Of a stretch of 11,759 nt of DNA, positions 1-8,780 are shown piece by piece. Origin of the DNA: Ferruginibacter sp. (GTDB lineage Bacteria > Bacteroidota > Bacteroidia > Chitinophagales > Chitinophagaceae); NCBI GenBank assembly GCA_018057635.1, contig JAGPDJ010000005.1:8684-20442 (forward strand). Reading direction: 5' to 3'. Position 1 is the stretch's first letter. Every line of letters starts with the position of its first letter. The notes under the pieces are model-generated. The model was not told where the DNA came from. It saw nothing but the letters and a program-made list of their open reading frames with translations, and searched no databases. The translations under genes were made by a program, and so were the position numbers.

Positions 1-1949
1 AAACCACCACGGAATGCCATGCGGTATCCCAGTGTTTTAATGTCATCCAGGAATTTAGCGGTAATAGGAACACTGGTCCATTTAATGATATCACCAATGA
101 TCTCACGCAATGCTTTTTTGGTAAGCAATGCATTGATAAAACCAACTTCTTTTGGAACAAACTGGTTGAAGATCACTCTTCCCACCGTTGTTTCTATCAG
201 TTTATAAGTAAGTGTACCATCGTTGTTACGGAAGTTTGCCCTTACTTTAATATTTGCATGAAGGTCAATTTGTTTTTCATTATAAGCGATGATCACTTCT
301 TCTGCAGAATAAAATGCTTTTCCTTCTCCTTTTACAATATCATCGCCAATGGTTTTCTTTCCTTTGGTGATGTAGTATAATCCCAACACCATGTCCTGTG
401 AAGGAAGGGTGATCGGCGTACCGTTTTGCGGGTTAAGGATGTTGTGTGAGGAAAGCATCAGTAACTGAGCTTCTAAAATAGCTGCATTGCTCAAAGGCAC
501 GTGAACGGCCATCTGGTCACCATCAAAATCGGCGTTGAACGCTGTGGTTACCAATGGATGCAATTGTATCGCTTTACCTTCAATCAGTTTGGGCTGGAAT
601 GCCTGTATTGACAAACGGTGAAGGGTTGGGGCCCTGTTCAGCATAACCGGGTGCCCCTTTAATATATTCTCCAGGATATCCCAGATGATCGCTTCTTTTT
701 TATCTACTAATTTTCGTGCACTCTTTACCGTTTTAACGATACCTCTTTCAATCAGTTTGCGGATGATAAACGGCTTGAACAATTCTGCCGCCATATCTTT
801 TGGCAAACCACATTCGTGCATTTTCAATTCAGGTCCAACTACAATAACAGAACGGCCTGAGTAATCAACACGTTTACCCAACAGGTTCTGGCGGAAACGG
901 CCTTGTTTACCTTTCAGTACATCGCTCAGTGATTTCAGTGCACGTCCGCCTTCTGCTTTTACGGCATTCGACTTACGGCTGTTATCAAACAATGAATCGA
1001 TGGCTTCCTGTAACATCCTTTTTTCATTACGCAGGATCACTTCAGGTGCTTTAATTTCCAGCAACCTTTTCAAACGGTTGTTGCGGATGATCACCCTGCG
1101 GTACAGGTCATTCAGATCTGAAGACGCAAAACGGCCTCCATCCAAAGGAACCAACGGACGTAATTCAGGTGGAATTACAGGAATATATTGCATCACCATC
1201 CATTCCGGACGGTTATTGATCCTTGTATTGGCATCACGGAAACTTTCTACTACGCTTAAACGCTTTAAAGCATCTGCTTTACGCTGCTGTGATGTTTCAT
1301 TGGCGGCAGAATTCCTAAGGTCGAAACTCAGCTGATCAAGGTCCAGGCGTTCCAGCATGGCATGAACGGCTTCAGCACCCATTTTGGCGATGAATTTTTC
1401 AGGATCCTCGTCGGGCAGCATCTGGTTCTCTTTTGGAAGTGCATCCAGGATATCCAGGTATTCTTCTTCCGTTAAAAGATCGCCGTAATTCTGGCCTTTG
1501 TCTGCACGGATACCTGATTGTATTACAACGAAACGCTCGTAATAAACGATGGTCTCCAGTTTCTTGGAGCTCATACCCAGCAGGTAACCAATTTTATTTG
1601 GCAATGATTTGAAATACCATATATGTACAACAGGTACAACCAGTTTGATGTGGCCCATGCGTTCGCGGCGCACTTTCTTCTCAGTAACTTCCACACCACA
1701 ACGGTCGCACACAATACCCTTATAACGGATACGCTTGTACTTTCCGCAGGCACACTCATAATCTTTTACCGGACCAAAAATCCTTTCGCAAAACAAACCA
1801 TCTCTTTCAGGCTTGTATGTACGGTAGTTGATGGTTTCCGGTTTTAGAACTTCACCGTAACTCCTTTCCAGGATGCTATCGGGAGAAGCCAAACCAATTG
1901 TGATTTGAGAAAATGTTGGCCTTGGACGATTTTCTTTTTTGAATGCCAT
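1..1949 (-). CDS. rpoC: DNA-directed RNA polymerase subunit beta' (RpoC), N-terminal part, cut by the window edge
   Basis: Largest subunit of RNA polymerase, which carries the catalytic Mg-binding aspartates. Translating the minus strand from the ATG at 1949 gives an unbroken frame of 649 complete codons beginning [15 protein letters not shown] and leaving the window at ...GYRMAFRGG. The zinc-ribbon cysteines are visible as C66-A-C68 and C81-D-R-C84. The active-site motif NADFDGD lies at residues 472-478, close to E. coli position 458-464, preceded by the conserved [13 protein letters not shown]. The bridge helix and trigger loop, which lie further on in the family, are outside the window. 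The family is roughly 1400 residues long, so a little under half is present. It follows rpoB after a 140-nt gap full of inverted repeats. No strong ribosome binding site is visible, which is usual for Bacteroidota. Identity is certain; the truncation is only the window boundary. Confidence 0.98.
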   Translation of the reverse strand, partial: MAFKKENRPRPTFSQITIGLASPDSILERSYGEVLKPETINYRTYKPERDGLFCERIFGPVKDYECACGKYKRIRYKGIVCDRCGVEVTEKKVRRERMGHIKLVVPVVHIWYFKSLPNKIGYLLGMSSKKLETIVYYERFVVIQSGIRADKGQNYGDLLTEEEYLDILDALPKENQMLPDEDPEKFIAKMGAEAVHAMLERLDLDQLSFDLRNSAANETSQQRKADALKRLSVVESFRDANTRINNRPEWMVMQYIPVIPPELRPLVPLDGGRFASSDLNDLYRRVIIRNNRLKRLLEIKAPEVILRNEKRMLQEAIDSLFDNSRKSNAVKAEGGRALKSLSDVLKGKQGRFRQNLLGKRVDYSGRSVIVVGPELKMHECGLPKDMAAELFKPFIIRKLIERGIVKTVKSARKLVDKKEAIIWDILENILKGHPVMLNRAPTLHRLSIQAFQPKLIEGKAIQLHPLVTTAFNADFDGDQMAVHVPLSNAAILEAQLLMLSSHNILNPQNGTPITLPSQDMVLGLYYITKGKKTIGDDIVKGEGKAFYSAEEVIIAYNEKQIDLHANIKVRANFRNNDGTLTYKLIETTVGRVIFNQFVPKEVGFINALLTKKALREIIGDIIKWTSVPITAKFLDDIKTLGYRMAFRGG

Positions 1950-1987
1950 ATTATTTCTAGCTTTTAGCTGTTTATTTTTAGCCGTTA

Positions 1988-2085
1988 GCTGTTAGCTGTT
2001 AGCCATTAGCGTTAGGCGAAATTATTACTCTGAATTTAATTTTTTACACTGTATTACTAATAGCTAAAGGCTAATAGCTAACAGC
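1988..2085. repeat. Imperfect inverted repeat between rpoB and rpoC (AGCTAA-type)
   Basis: Two 23-nt arms at 1988-2010 and 2063-2085 are reverse complements with only two mismatches, separated by 52 nt. They are built from short units such as GTTAGCTGTTAGC on one side and GCTAATAGCTAACAGC on the other. Additional AGCT-containing units extend the left side to about 1957. In the mRNA this would fold into a long stem between the rpoB stop codon and the rpoC start. No U-run follows the stem, so it does not look like a terminator. The same type of repeat appears on both sides of the stretch between tuf and tRNA-Trp. Confidence 0.8.
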
Positions 2086-2089
2086 TTTC

Positions 2090-5000
2090 TTACTCAAACT
2101 TGAGGTCAAGACCCAACCCACGTAACTCATGCACCAATACATTGAATGATTCAGGAATTCCGGCCCTTGGAATGTTGTCACCTTTAACGATGGCTTCATA
2201 CGTTTTGGCCCTTCCGATGATATCATCCGATTTAAGTGTGAGCAATTCCTGTAAGATGTTGGATGCACCATAAGCTTCCAGTGCCCAAACCTCCATCTCA
2301 CCAAAACGCTGTCCACCAAACTGTGCTTTACCACCCAATGGCTGTTGAGTGATCAGGCTGTATGGCCCGATTGAACGTGCGTGCATCTTGTCATCCACCA
2401 TGTGGTGAAGCTTGATGATATAAATGATACCAACTGTTGCTTTCTGATCGAAGCGGTCGCCGGTTTCGCCATCATATAAATAAGTGTGACCGAATTTAGG
2501 CAAGCCTGCTTTTTCAATATTCTCAGCTATCTCATCAACAGAAGCACCGTCGAAGATCGGCGTTGCAAAACGAACACCTAATTTTTCTCCGGCCCAGCCC
2601 AATGCTGTTTCATAGATCTGGCCGAGGTTCATACGACTAGGTACACCCAATGGGTTCAATACGATATCAACCGGTGTTCCATCTTCCAGGAACGGCATAT
2701 CTTCCTGGCGAACGATCTTGGCAACGATACCTTTGTTACCGTGACGACCCGCCATTTTATCTCCCACTTTCAGTTTACGCTTAACGGCCATATAAACTTT
2801 AGCAAGTTTCAATACACCTGCTGGTAATTCATCACCAATAGAGATGTTGAACTTCTCTCTTTTATAACGACCTAATTCTTCGTTGAACTTGATATTGTAG
2901 TTATGCAGCAATGTGTTGATCAGATCATCCGTTTTGGCATCACCACTCCAGCCCAACGGATTTACATTCTGGAAATCGATGTTTGCTAAATTCTTTGCAT
3001 TGAATTTTGCACCTTTGCCGATCAGCATTTCACCAAAATTGTTGCTAACACCCTGGCTGGTCTTGTCTTTCAACAAGGTCTGCAATTTGATCTGTAACAG
3101 TTCCATCAGGTCCTGCTCATTCTTTTCGTGCGTTTTTTCAATCTTATCCAACTGTGCTTTTTCACGAACCTTTGCATTTTTATCTTTCTTGGCGCGCTGG
3201 AATAATTTTTTATTGATCACCACACCTTCTGTTCCGCTTGGAGCTTTCAATGAAGCATCTTTTGCATCTCCGGCTTTATCACCAAAGATGGCACGAAGCA
3301 GTTTTTCTTCCGGTGTTGGGTCGCTCTCCCCTTTTGGAGTGATCTTTCCTATGATGATATCTCCTTCTTTGATGGTTGCACCAATACGGATGATACCATT
3401 CTGATCCAGGTCTTTGGTTGCTTCCTCACTCACGTTTGGAATATCCGGCGTTAATTCTTCTTCACCCAGTTTGGTATCACGCACTTCTGTTTCAAACTCA
3501 CTGATATGGATAGACGTAAACCAGTCATCCTTTACCACTTTTTCAGAAATTACGATCGCATCCTCGAAGTTGTATCCTTTCCAAGGCATGAACGCCACTT
3601 TCAGGTTACGTCCCAGCGCTATCTCGCCACCTTTGGTTGCATAACCTTCGGTTAAGAAATCGCCTTCAGAAACCTTTTGTCCTTTTAAAACAGCCGGACG
3701 CAGGTTGATGGTTGTTTCCTGGTTGGTACGAACGAATTTGTTTATCTTATAAATAGTAAGGTCATCTTCGAAGCTTACCAGTTTTTGTAATTCATTTCTT
3801 TTATAGCGAACATGTATTTCTGTAGCATCTACATATTCAACAACACCGTCGCCATCTGCATGTATCTGGATACGGGCATCCCTGGCAGCTTTTGCCTCAA
3901 GGCCTGTACCTACAATAGGAACCTCAGGACGTAACAAGGGAACAGCCTGGCGTTGCATGTTTGATCCCATCAATGCACGGTTGGCATCATCATGCTCCAG
4001 GAACGGTATCAGGGAAGCGCTCAAACCAACGATCTGGTTTGGTGCCACATCCATGTATTCCACTTCGTGTTTATCCAGGATCGGGAAGTCACCGGTCTGG
4101 CGGCTTTTGATCATGTCATCCACGAAATTTCCTTTCTCATCCATTTCAATATTTGCCTGTGCAATTTTCGCTGTATCTTCTTCTTCTGCACTCAGGAAAG
4201 TGATCTTCTTCATGTCTGCCTTACCGTCAGTTACTTTGTGGTAAGGTGTTTCAATAAAGCCCATGTCATTGATCTTGGCATGCACACAAAGTGTAGAGAT
4301 CAGACCAATGTTCGGACCTTCCGGTGTTTCAATCGTACACAAACGGCCGTAGTGAGAATAGTGAACGTCACGTACCTCGAAACCTGCACGCTCCCTGCTC
4401 AAACCACCGGGTCCGAGTGCGGAGATACGACGCTTGTGCGTGATCTCACTCAACGGGTTGGTCTGATCCAGGAACTGACTCAACTGAGAAGTTCCGAAGA
4501 ATGAATTGATCACAGAAGACAATGTTCTGGCGTTGATCAGATCCACCGGTGTAAATACTTCATTATCCCTTACGTTCATACGTTCCCGTATGGTACGGGC
4601 CATACGTGCCAAACCAACACCGAACTGTGCATATAATTGCTCACCCACGGTGCGTACTCGGCGGTTGCTCAGGTGATCAATATCATCTACCTCGCTCTTG
4701 CCATTGGTTAGTTGAACCAGTGTTTTGATGATGGCGATGATATCGTCTTTTGTCAGTACTTTTTTCTCGATAGGGAAATTCAAACCTAAGCGGCGGTTGA
4801 TCTTGTATCGGCCAACTTCACCAAGGTCGTAACGCTTGTCTGAGAAAAATAATTTATCAATGATACCACGGGCTGTTTCATCATCCGGGGCATCAGCACC
4901 ACGCAATTGCTTGTAGATATGCTGAACCGCTTCCAGTTCACTGTTAGAAGTATCTTTATTAAGGGTGTTGTAGATGATCGCATAATCTCCGCTTACTTCT

Positions 5001-5899
5001 TCTTTCTGGATGAACACGCTTTTCACATCCATTTCCAGGATCATAGCGATGTTTGATTCATCCAGGATTGAATCCCTTTCCAGGATGATCTCGTTTCTTT
5101 CGATGGAAACTACTTCACCGGTATCTTCATCCACAAAATCTTCAACCCAGGTACGAAGTACACGGGCAGCCAGGCGTTTGCCAATATTTTTCTCTAATGT
5201 TTTTTTATCAGCTTTCACTTCATCAGCCATGCCGAAAAGTTCCAGGATATCTTTATCTGTTTCAAATCCGATAGAACGCAATAAAGTGGTTACCGGGAAT
5301 TTTTTCTTCCGGTCGATGTAAGCAAACATCACGTTGTTGATGTCTGTAGCAAATTCCATCCAGGCTCCTTTGAAAGGAATAACCCTGGCAGAATAAATCT
5401 TGGTTCCGTTCGGGTGAATGGATTGACCGAAGAATACGCCTGGTGAACGGTGTAACTGGCTAACAACTACCCTTTCAGCACCATTGATCACAAAAGTGCC
5501 TCGTGGGGTCATGTACGGAATATTTCCAAGAAATACATCCTGCACGATCGTTTGAAAATCTACGTGTTCTTCATCATTACAGCTAAGGCGGAGCTTGGCT
5601 TTTAACGGAACGGCGTAGGTCAGTCCCCTTTCAATACACTCGTCGATAGAATAACGCGGAGGATCCACGAAATAATCAAGGAATTCCAGTACGAAAATGT
5701 TACGGGTATCTGTGATAGGAAAATTTTCCTTGAATACACGGAACAGCCCTTCCACATTACGTTTATCGGGTGTTGTTTCTAACTGGAAAAAGTCTTTGAA
5801 CGATTGAATCTGGATTCCGAGTAAATCGGGGGTCTCTGCCAGGAATTCAACTTTTCCGAAATTGATACGCTGAGCAGGATTTGATTTAGTTGCAGACAT
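2090..5899 (-). CDS. rpoB: DNA-directed RNA polymerase subunit beta (RpoB)
   Basis: Second-largest RNA polymerase subunit, forming one side of the active-site cleft and the rifampicin pocket. The 1269-residue protein starts [20 protein letters not shown] and ends LDLKFE, shorter than E. coli RpoB (1342) and typical for Bacteroidota. The rifampicin region around [19 protein letters not shown] keeps the residues equivalent to E. coli D516, H526 and S531 (here D478, H488, S493), as in a sensitive enzyme. The active-centre acidic pair in GYNFEDA is E779/D780, and the nucleotide-contacting lysines in [14 protein letters not shown] are K1048 and K1056. The start at 5899 gives the expected N-terminus. 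A terminator-like hairpin and a promoter-like box lie upstream, so rpoB-rpoC may have its own promoter in addition to read-through from rplL. Confidence 0.99.
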   Translation of the reverse strand: MSATKSNPAQRINFGKVEFLAETPDLLGIQIQSFKDFFQLETTPDKRNVEGLFRVFKENFPITDTRNIFVLEFLDYFVDPPRYSIDECIERGLTYAVPLKAKLRLSCNDEEHVDFQTIVQDVFLGNIPYMTPRGTFVINGAERVVVSQLHRSPGVFFGQSIHPNGTKIYSARVIPFKGAWMEFATDINNVMFAYIDRKKKFPVTTLLRSIGFETDKDILELFGMADEVKADKKTLEKNIGKRLAARVLRTWVEDFVDEDTGEVVSIERNEIILERDSILDESNIAMILEMDVKSVFIQKEEVSGDYAIIYNTLNKDTSNSELEAVQHIYKQLRGADAPDDETARGIIDKLFFSDKRYDLGEVGRYKINRRLGLNFPIEKKVLTKDDIIAIIKTLVQLTNGKSEVDDIDHLSNRRVRTVGEQLYAQFGVGLARMARTIRERMNVRDNEVFTPVDLINARTLSSVINSFFGTSQLSQFLDQTNPLSEITHKRRISALGPGGLSRERAGFEVRDVHYSHYGRLCTIETPEGPNIGLISTLCVHAKINDMGFIETPYHKVTDGKADMKKITFLSAEEEDTAKIAQANIEMDEKGNFVDDMIKSRQTGDFPILDKHEVEYMDVAPNQIVGLSASLIPFLEHDDANRALMGSNMQRQAVPLLRPEVPIVGTGLEAKAARDARIQIHADGDGVVEYVDATEIHVRYKRNELQKLVSFEDDLTIYKINKFVRTNQETTINLRPAVLKGQKVSEGDFLTEGYATKGGEIALGRNLKVAFMPWKGYNFEDAIVISEKVVKDDWFTSIHISEFETEVRDTKLGEEELTPDIPNVSEEATKDLDQNGIIRIGATIKEGDIIIGKITPKGESDPTPEEKLLRAIFGDKAGDAKDASLKAPSGTEGVVINKKLFQRAKKDKNAKVREKAQLDKIEKTHEKNEQDLMELLQIKLQTLLKDKTSQGVSNNFGEMLIGKGAKFNAKNLANIDFQNVNPLGWSGDAKTDDLINTLLHNYNIKFNEELGRYKREKFNISIGDELPAGVLKLAKVYMAVKRKLKVGDKMAGRHGNKGIVAKIVRQEDMPFLEDGTPVDIVLNPLGVPSRMNLGQIYETALGWAGEKLGVRFATPIFDGASVDEIAENIEKAGLPKFGHTYLYDGETGDRFDQKATVGIIYIIKLHHMVDDKMHARSIGPYSLITQQPLGGKAQFGGQRFGEMEVWALEAYGASNILQELLTLKSDDIIGRAKTYEAIVKGDNIPRAGIPESFNVLVHELRGLGLDLKFE

Positions 5900-6008
5900 A
5901 TTGTAATTAAAACGTTTTAGTGTGCGAAGGCCTTTAAATACAGTGTTTTACAGCATACGTGTTTACCTTTCGGCTTACAAGTGCCACTAACCCTAAATTA
6001 AAGGAGGG

Positions 6009-6016
6009 CAAAGGTA
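6009..6016 (-). promoter_or_regulatory. Candidate -7 box of a promoter for rpoB
   Basis: The minus strand reads TACCTTTG, an exact match to the Bacteroidota -7 consensus TAnnTTTG. It lies about 110 nt upstream of the rpoB start and downstream of the terminator-like hairpin after rplL. The -33 TTTG element is not well matched: at the expected distance there is only a TTCCTG-like sequence. The transcript would begin near 6002 with a leader of about 100 nt. The position is sensible, but the missing -33 element lowers confidence. Confidence 0.45.
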
Positions 6017-6132
6017 CGGAAAAGTCTTTGTATTATTTCAGGAATTTTCCGAAATTTTATACATTGGTTTGGTTTTTGTAGAAATGGGACTTCCCTGAAA
6101 ATACAAGTGCCGGAAATGGCCCCAAAAACAGC

Positions 6133-6163
6133 AAAAAGCCGAAGATCTCTCTCCGGCCTTTTT
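6133..6163 (-). terminator. Intrinsic terminator or attenuator after rplL
   Basis: On the minus strand AAAAAGGCCG pairs with CGGCTTTTT across a loop of about a dozen bases, with one bulged G. The stem closes on a T-run, and a further TTTTT follows shortly after. It begins 20 nt past the rplL stop codon. E. coli also has a partial attenuator between rplL and rpoB, which lowers rpoBC relative to ribosomal protein expression; a similar role here is an inference. Confidence 0.65.
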
Positions 6164-6182
6164 ATAAAGCTATTTTAGTAAA

Positions 6183-6554
6183 TTAAGCTACTTCAACATC
6201 AGCACCTGCTTCTGTTAATTTCGCTTTCAGATCTTCAGCTGTTGCTTTGTCAACACCTTCTTTGATAGGCTTTGGAGCGCCATCAACCAGGTCTTTTGCT
6301 TCTTTAAGTCCTAATCCTGTTAATTCTTTAACGATCTTAACAACTGCTAATTTGTTAGGGCCACCGCTTTTCAGGATCACATTGAAAGAAGTTTTCTCTT
6401 CAGCTGCTGCCGGGCCATCGCCACCGCCGCTAACAATAACTGCTGCTGCAGCTGGTTCGATACCATACTCTGATTTTAAGAATTCAGCTAATTCCTGAAC
6501 TTCTTTTACTGTTAAACCTACCAGGTTTTCTGCTAATGCTTTTACGTCTGCCAT
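6183..6554 (-). CDS. rplL: 50S ribosomal protein L7/L12
   Basis: The 123-residue stalk protein, present in several copies per ribosome, binds L10 through its N-terminus and recruits translation GTPases such as EF-Tu through its C-terminal domain. The N-terminal dimerisation helices cover about residues 1-33. A flexible Ala/Gly-rich hinge with a [11 protein letters not shown] stretch runs about 34-54. The C-terminal domain from about residue 55 has the conserved [15 protein letters not shown] helix and ends ADVEVA. Length matches the family. It follows rplJ after an unusually long gap (114 nt) that contains a palindrome, and is followed by a terminator-like hairpin. As the last gene of rplKAJL it is expected to need the highest expression of the four. 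Confidence 0.98.
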   Translation of the reverse strand: MADVKALAENLVGLTVKEVQELAEFLKSEYGIEPAAAAVIVSGGGDGPAAAEEKTSFNVILKSGGPNKLAVVKIVKELTGLGLKEAKDLVDGAPKPIKEGVDKATAEDLKAKLTEAGADVEVA

Positions 6555-6631
6555 AATGTTTGATTTTTTCCGGCTTCATATCCACCAGGGGCGAATCCGT
6601 CGGAGTGTTTAAAAAAATTTGTTTTTGCCAT
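6542..6631 (-). CDS. Possible 29-residue small ORF overlapping the start of rplL
   Basis: An ATG at 6631 in the rplJ-rplL gap opens a 29-codon frame beginning [17 protein letters not shown] and ending at 6542. This overlaps the first 13 nt of rplL in another frame. It lies 7 nt past a 14-bp palindrome. No family is recognised and there is no clear ribosome binding site. It could be a translated leader that couples translation to rplL, or a chance frame; the second is more likely without conservation data. Confidence 0.2.
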   Translation of the reverse strand: MAKTNFFKHSDGFAPGGYEAGKNQTLWQT

Positions 6632-6637
6632 TTTTAC

Positions 6638-6651
6638 CACCTGGCCAGGTG
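6638..6651. repeat. Perfect 14-bp palindrome between rplJ and rplL
   Basis: CACCTGGCCAGGTG is its own reverse complement. In the transcript it can fold as a 5-bp stem with a GGCC loop, 17 nt after the rplJ stop codon. No T-run follows directly, so it is not a clear terminator. It may be an mRNA processing or stability element, or a protein binding site. Confidence 0.6.
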
Positions 6652-6668
6652 TGATTAATTTAATGTTT

Positions 6669-7331
6669 TTAAGCTGTTGCTTCCGGTGTTTCACCAGCTT
6701 CTGCAGCGGGTGTTTCTGTTGCCGGTGCTTCAGATACCGGAGCTTCTGCTGCTGGTGCTTCTGGAGCTGCTTCAACTGCCGCTGCCGGTGCTTCTGCCAC
6801 AGGAGCTGCTTCTACCGCTGCAACAGGAGTCTCTTCCACCTTAGCTGCATCTTTGTTCTGTAATGCACCCAGTACGCGTTGTATTGGAGCCTGGAGTAAG
6901 CCAATGATATCGCCGATCAATTCGTTTTTGGTCTTGATCTGGGTAAGTGCTTTTAACTGGTTGTCACCTACAAATACGTCACCATTGATGAAAGCTGCTT
7001 TTAAAACAGGCTTTTCATTGTTGTTTTCTTTACGAAAACTACTGATGATCATTGCCGGATCTTTAGGATTCTCACTGAAAAGCAACGCTGTTACTTTGTG
7101 TAATGAATCGTAAACACCTGCATATTTTTCATTGTCGATGCTTTCCAGCGCCTTTTTGATCAAGGTGTTTTTAGCCACTTTCATTTCTACCTGCTTGTTG
7201 AAGCAATGGCTGCGCAATTTACCAACCTGTGCCACTGTAAGGCTTTCGGTATCGGTAATGTAGAAATTATTGTATTGAGAGAATTTGCCTTTCAGCAATT
7301 CTATCACTTCATTTTTTTCCTGCTTTGTCAT
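6669..7331 (-). CDS. rplJ: 50S ribosomal protein L10 with long Ala/Glu/Pro-rich C-terminal tail
   Basis: Anchors the L7/L12 dimers to the ribosome at the base of the stalk next to L11. Residues 1-160 form the normal protein: it begins MTKQEKNEVIELLKGKF, includes the VAKNTLIKKAL segment typical of L10, and ends in the L12-binding helix near IQRVLGALQNK. Residues 161-220 are an added low-complexity tail; from 165 onward it uses only Ala, Glu, Pro, Val, Thr, Ser and Gly, with twelve glutamates and no basic residue. The total of 220 compares with about 165-175 for most L10 proteins. The frame is continuous, so the tail is not a frameshift artefact within this sequence. It lies 35 nt after rplA, with a short palindrome in the gap. 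Confidence 0.97.
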   Translation of the reverse strand: MTKQEKNEVIELLKGKFSQYNNFYITDTESLTVAQVGKLRSHCFNKQVEMKVAKNTLIKKALESIDNEKYAGVYDSLHKVTALLFSENPKDPAMIISSFRKENNNEKPVLKAAFINGDVFVGDNQLKALTQIKTKNELIGDIIGLLQAPIQRVLGALQNKDAAKVEETPVAAVEAAPVAEAPAAAVEAAPEAPAAEAPVSEAPATETPAAEAGETPEATA

Positions 7332-7346
7332 AACAATTATTTTTAG

Positions 7347-7367
7347 ATCCTTCGCTGCGCTCAGGAT
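7347..7367. repeat. Short palindromic repeat at the end of rplA
   Basis: The plus-strand element ATCCTTCGCTGCGCTCAGGA(T) has complementary ends (ATCCT/AGGAT) around a GC-rich middle. It touches the rplA stop codon and lies in the 35-nt gap before rplJ. This TCCTTCGCTnCGCTCAGGA pattern is a dispersed intergenic palindrome I have met in many bacterial genomes, including Bacteroidota. No T-run follows, so termination is unlikely. Confidence 0.6.
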
Positions 7368-8056
7368 TAATTTTGAACAGATTTTGTATCAACCATAATG
7401 CCCGGGCTCATGGTGCTTGCCATGCTTACTCCTTTCAGGTAAGTTCCTTTTGATGTAGATGGTTTTAATTTGATGATTGCATTAATAAATTCCTGGCAAT
7501 TCTCAGCTAGTTTTTCAGGAGCAAAACTTACACGCCCGATGGAAGCGTGAATGATACCCACTTTATCTACTTTGAATGCTATTTTACCTCCTTTCAGGTC
7601 ATTAACTGCACCAGCAACATCATTGGTAACTGTACCGGTTTTAGGATTCGGCATCAGGTTACGCGGACCGAGTACTTTACCCAGTTTACCTATTTTAGGC
7701 ATTACAGATGGAGTAGCTACAATCACATCAATATCTGTCCAGCCACCTTCAATCTTTGCAATGAATTCATCCAGGCCAACGTGATCTGCGCCTGCAGCTT
7801 TTGCTTCGGCTTCTTTATCGGGTGTACACAAAACCAGTACACGCTTGGTTTTTCCGGTACCATGTGGCAGGGAAACTGTTCCGCGGATTGCCTGGTCAGC
7901 TTTTTTAGGATCTACTCCCAAACGTACGTGCAGGTCAACTGAACTATCAAATTTTGTTGTATTTATTTCTTTAACCAAAGCTGTTGCTTCTTTAAGCGTA
8001 TATGCTTTATTAACATCAACCTTAGTATTTGCTATTTTTCTAGCTTTTGTGATCAT
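7367..8056 (-). CDS. rplA: 50S ribosomal protein L1
   Basis: Binds 23S rRNA helices 76-78 to form the mobile L1 arm, which moves deacylated tRNA out of the E site. In E. coli it also represses the L11-L1 operon by binding its mRNA. The 229-residue protein (E. coli: 234) starts [20 protein letters not shown]. It has the RNA-binding N-terminal segment [20 protein letters not shown] from residue 33, and the family signature [16 protein letters not shown] at about 129-144. It closes with [19 protein letters not shown]. It starts 25 nt after rplK and is clearly cotranscribed with it. Nothing abnormal is seen. Confidence 0.99.
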   Translation of the reverse strand: MITKARKIANTKVDVNKAYTLKEATALVKEINTTKFDSSVDLHVRLGVDPKKADQAIRGTVSLPHGTGKTKRVLVLCTPDKEAEAKAAGADHVGLDEFIAKIEGGWTDIDVIVATPSVMPKIGKLGKVLGPRNLMPNPKTGTVTNDVAGAVNDLKGGKIAFKVDKVGIIHASIGRVSFAPEKLAENCQEFINAIIKLKPSTSKGTYLKGVSMASTMSPGIMVDTKSVQN

Positions 8057-8081
8057 TGTTATAATAATTTAAGGTTGATAA

Positions 8082-8525
8082 TTAATTTTCCCATGGAGCT
8101 TTACCATCAACAGTAAGTCCCATACTGCGTGCAGTACCGGCAACCATGCTCATAGCGCTGTTTATTGTAAATGCGTTCAGATCAGCCATTTTATCTTTGG
8201 CGATCTCTTCAACCTGTGCCCAGGTAACTTTACCAACTTTAACACGGTTTGGCTCTTTACTGCCACTGGTGATCTTGGCTGCATCCATTAACTGAACTGC
8301 TGCTGGCGGGGTTTTGATAATAAAATCGAATGATTTGTCTGCATACACTGTAATCAAAACAGGTAATACTTTTCCGGGTTTATCCTGTGTTCTTGCATTG
8401 AATTGTTTGCAGAACTCCATGATGTTGATTCCTTTGGAACCCAGTGCCGGACCGATTGGCGGTGCCGGATTGGCTTGTCCTCCTTTACACTGGAGTTTGA
8501 CATAGCCGGTGATTTCTTTTGCCAT
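8082..8525 (-). CDS. rplK: 50S ribosomal protein L11
   Basis: Binds the GTPase-associated region of 23S rRNA at the stalk base, the site of thiostrepton action and of stringent-response sensing in other bacteria. The 147-residue protein (E. coli: 142) has the proline-rich N-terminal switch [19 protein letters not shown] at residues 18-36 and the [16 protein letters not shown] rRNA-binding end of the C-terminal domain, finishing KAPWEN. The ATG at 8525 gives the standard [12 protein letters not shown] start. It is the first gene of rplKAJL, about 92 nt downstream of the predicted transcription start of a strong promoter match. The leader between them contains a hairpin. Confidence 0.99.
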   Translation of the reverse strand: MAKEITGYVKLQCKGGQANPAPPIGPALGSKGINIMEFCKQFNARTQDKPGKVLPVLITVYADKSFDFIIKTPPAAVQLMDAAKITSGSKEPNRVKVGKVTWAQVEEIAKDKMADLNAFTINSAMSMVAGTARSMGLTVDGKAPWEN

Positions 8526-8542
8526 TTTTTAATTTTTTTGGT

Positions 8543-8572
8543 GTTAACGTTTCCCTGCAATTACAGGGTAAC
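8543..8572 (-). promoter_or_regulatory. Leader hairpin upstream of rplK, possible L1 autoregulation site
   Basis: On the minus strand GTTA-CCCTG pairs with CAGGG and, past a six-base AAACGT bulge, with TAAC. This gives a 5-bp stem and a 4-bp stem joined by an asymmetric internal loop, with a TAATTG hairpin loop. It starts within the leader of the rplK transcript, 17 nt before the ATG. In E. coli L1 represses this operon through a leader structure of two stems and an asymmetric loop. The fold is seen directly; the L1 role is inference. Confidence 0.4.
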
Positions 8573-8623
8573 TCCCAGGATGCTTTTTTTCAAGCAAATT
8601 CACTAAAGAACTATTTGGGGCGG

Positions 8624-8654
8624 CAAAAGTATGCTATTTTTTGATATTTCCAAA
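8624..8654 (-). promoter_or_regulatory. Bacteroidota-type promoter of rplKAJL
   Basis: On the minus strand TTTG (8654-8651) is followed after exactly 19 nt by TACTTTTG (8631-8624). This is a full match to the published Bacteroidota -33/-7 consensus (TTTG, N19, TAnnTTTG). It lies between the nusG terminator and rplK. Transcription would start near 8617, leaving a leader of about 92 nt. Both boxes, the spacing and the position agree, so this is the best promoter call in the window. Confidence 0.85.
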
Positions 8655-8690
8655 TTGTTTCTGGCCGTGGAAGTATATTAACCTTGAATT

Positions 8691-8714
8691 TAAATAAAAG
8701 CCCGTCATTGACGG
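8691..8714 (-). terminator. Second, weaker terminator-like hairpin after nusG
   Basis: On the minus strand CCGTC-AAT-GACGG forms a 5-bp stem with a 3-base loop, followed by GCTTTTATTTA. It sits 10 nt past the strong nusG terminator and before the rplK promoter, where it could act as a backup. Confidence 0.4.
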
Positions 8715-8724
8715 AATCAGGCAC

Positions 8725-8751
8725 AAAAAAACCGCCCTGCTAACAAGGCGG
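8725..8751 (-). terminator. Intrinsic terminator of secE-nusG
   Basis: The minus strand reads CCGCCTTG-TTAG-CAGGGCGG, an 8-bp stem with one G-T pair and a 4-base loop, followed immediately by seven Ts. It starts 29 nt after the nusG stop codon. This separates the nusG transcript from rplKAJL, which has its own promoter just downstream. Confidence 0.9.
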
Positions 8752-8780
8752 CTTACAAACAGTTGGTTATGGTTCCTTAC

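Noticed and set aside
1000..1335. 111-codon open frame on the plus strand
   Set aside because: Antisense to rpoC, with no independent support.
2913..3404. 163-codon open frame on the plus strand
   Set aside because: Antisense to rpoB; serine/phenylalanine-rich product expected from reading Lys/Glu-rich codons backwards. No promoter or start context.
4408..4500. Possible rifampicin resistance substitutions in RpoB
   Set aside because: The residues equivalent to E. coli D516, H526 and S531 are wild type, so nothing in the sequence suggests resistance.
3992..4504. 170-codon open frame on the plus strand
   Set aside because: It lies antisense to a strongly conserved part of rpoB, including the rifampicin region. 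Its translation resembles no family and has the composition of a reverse-strand shadow.
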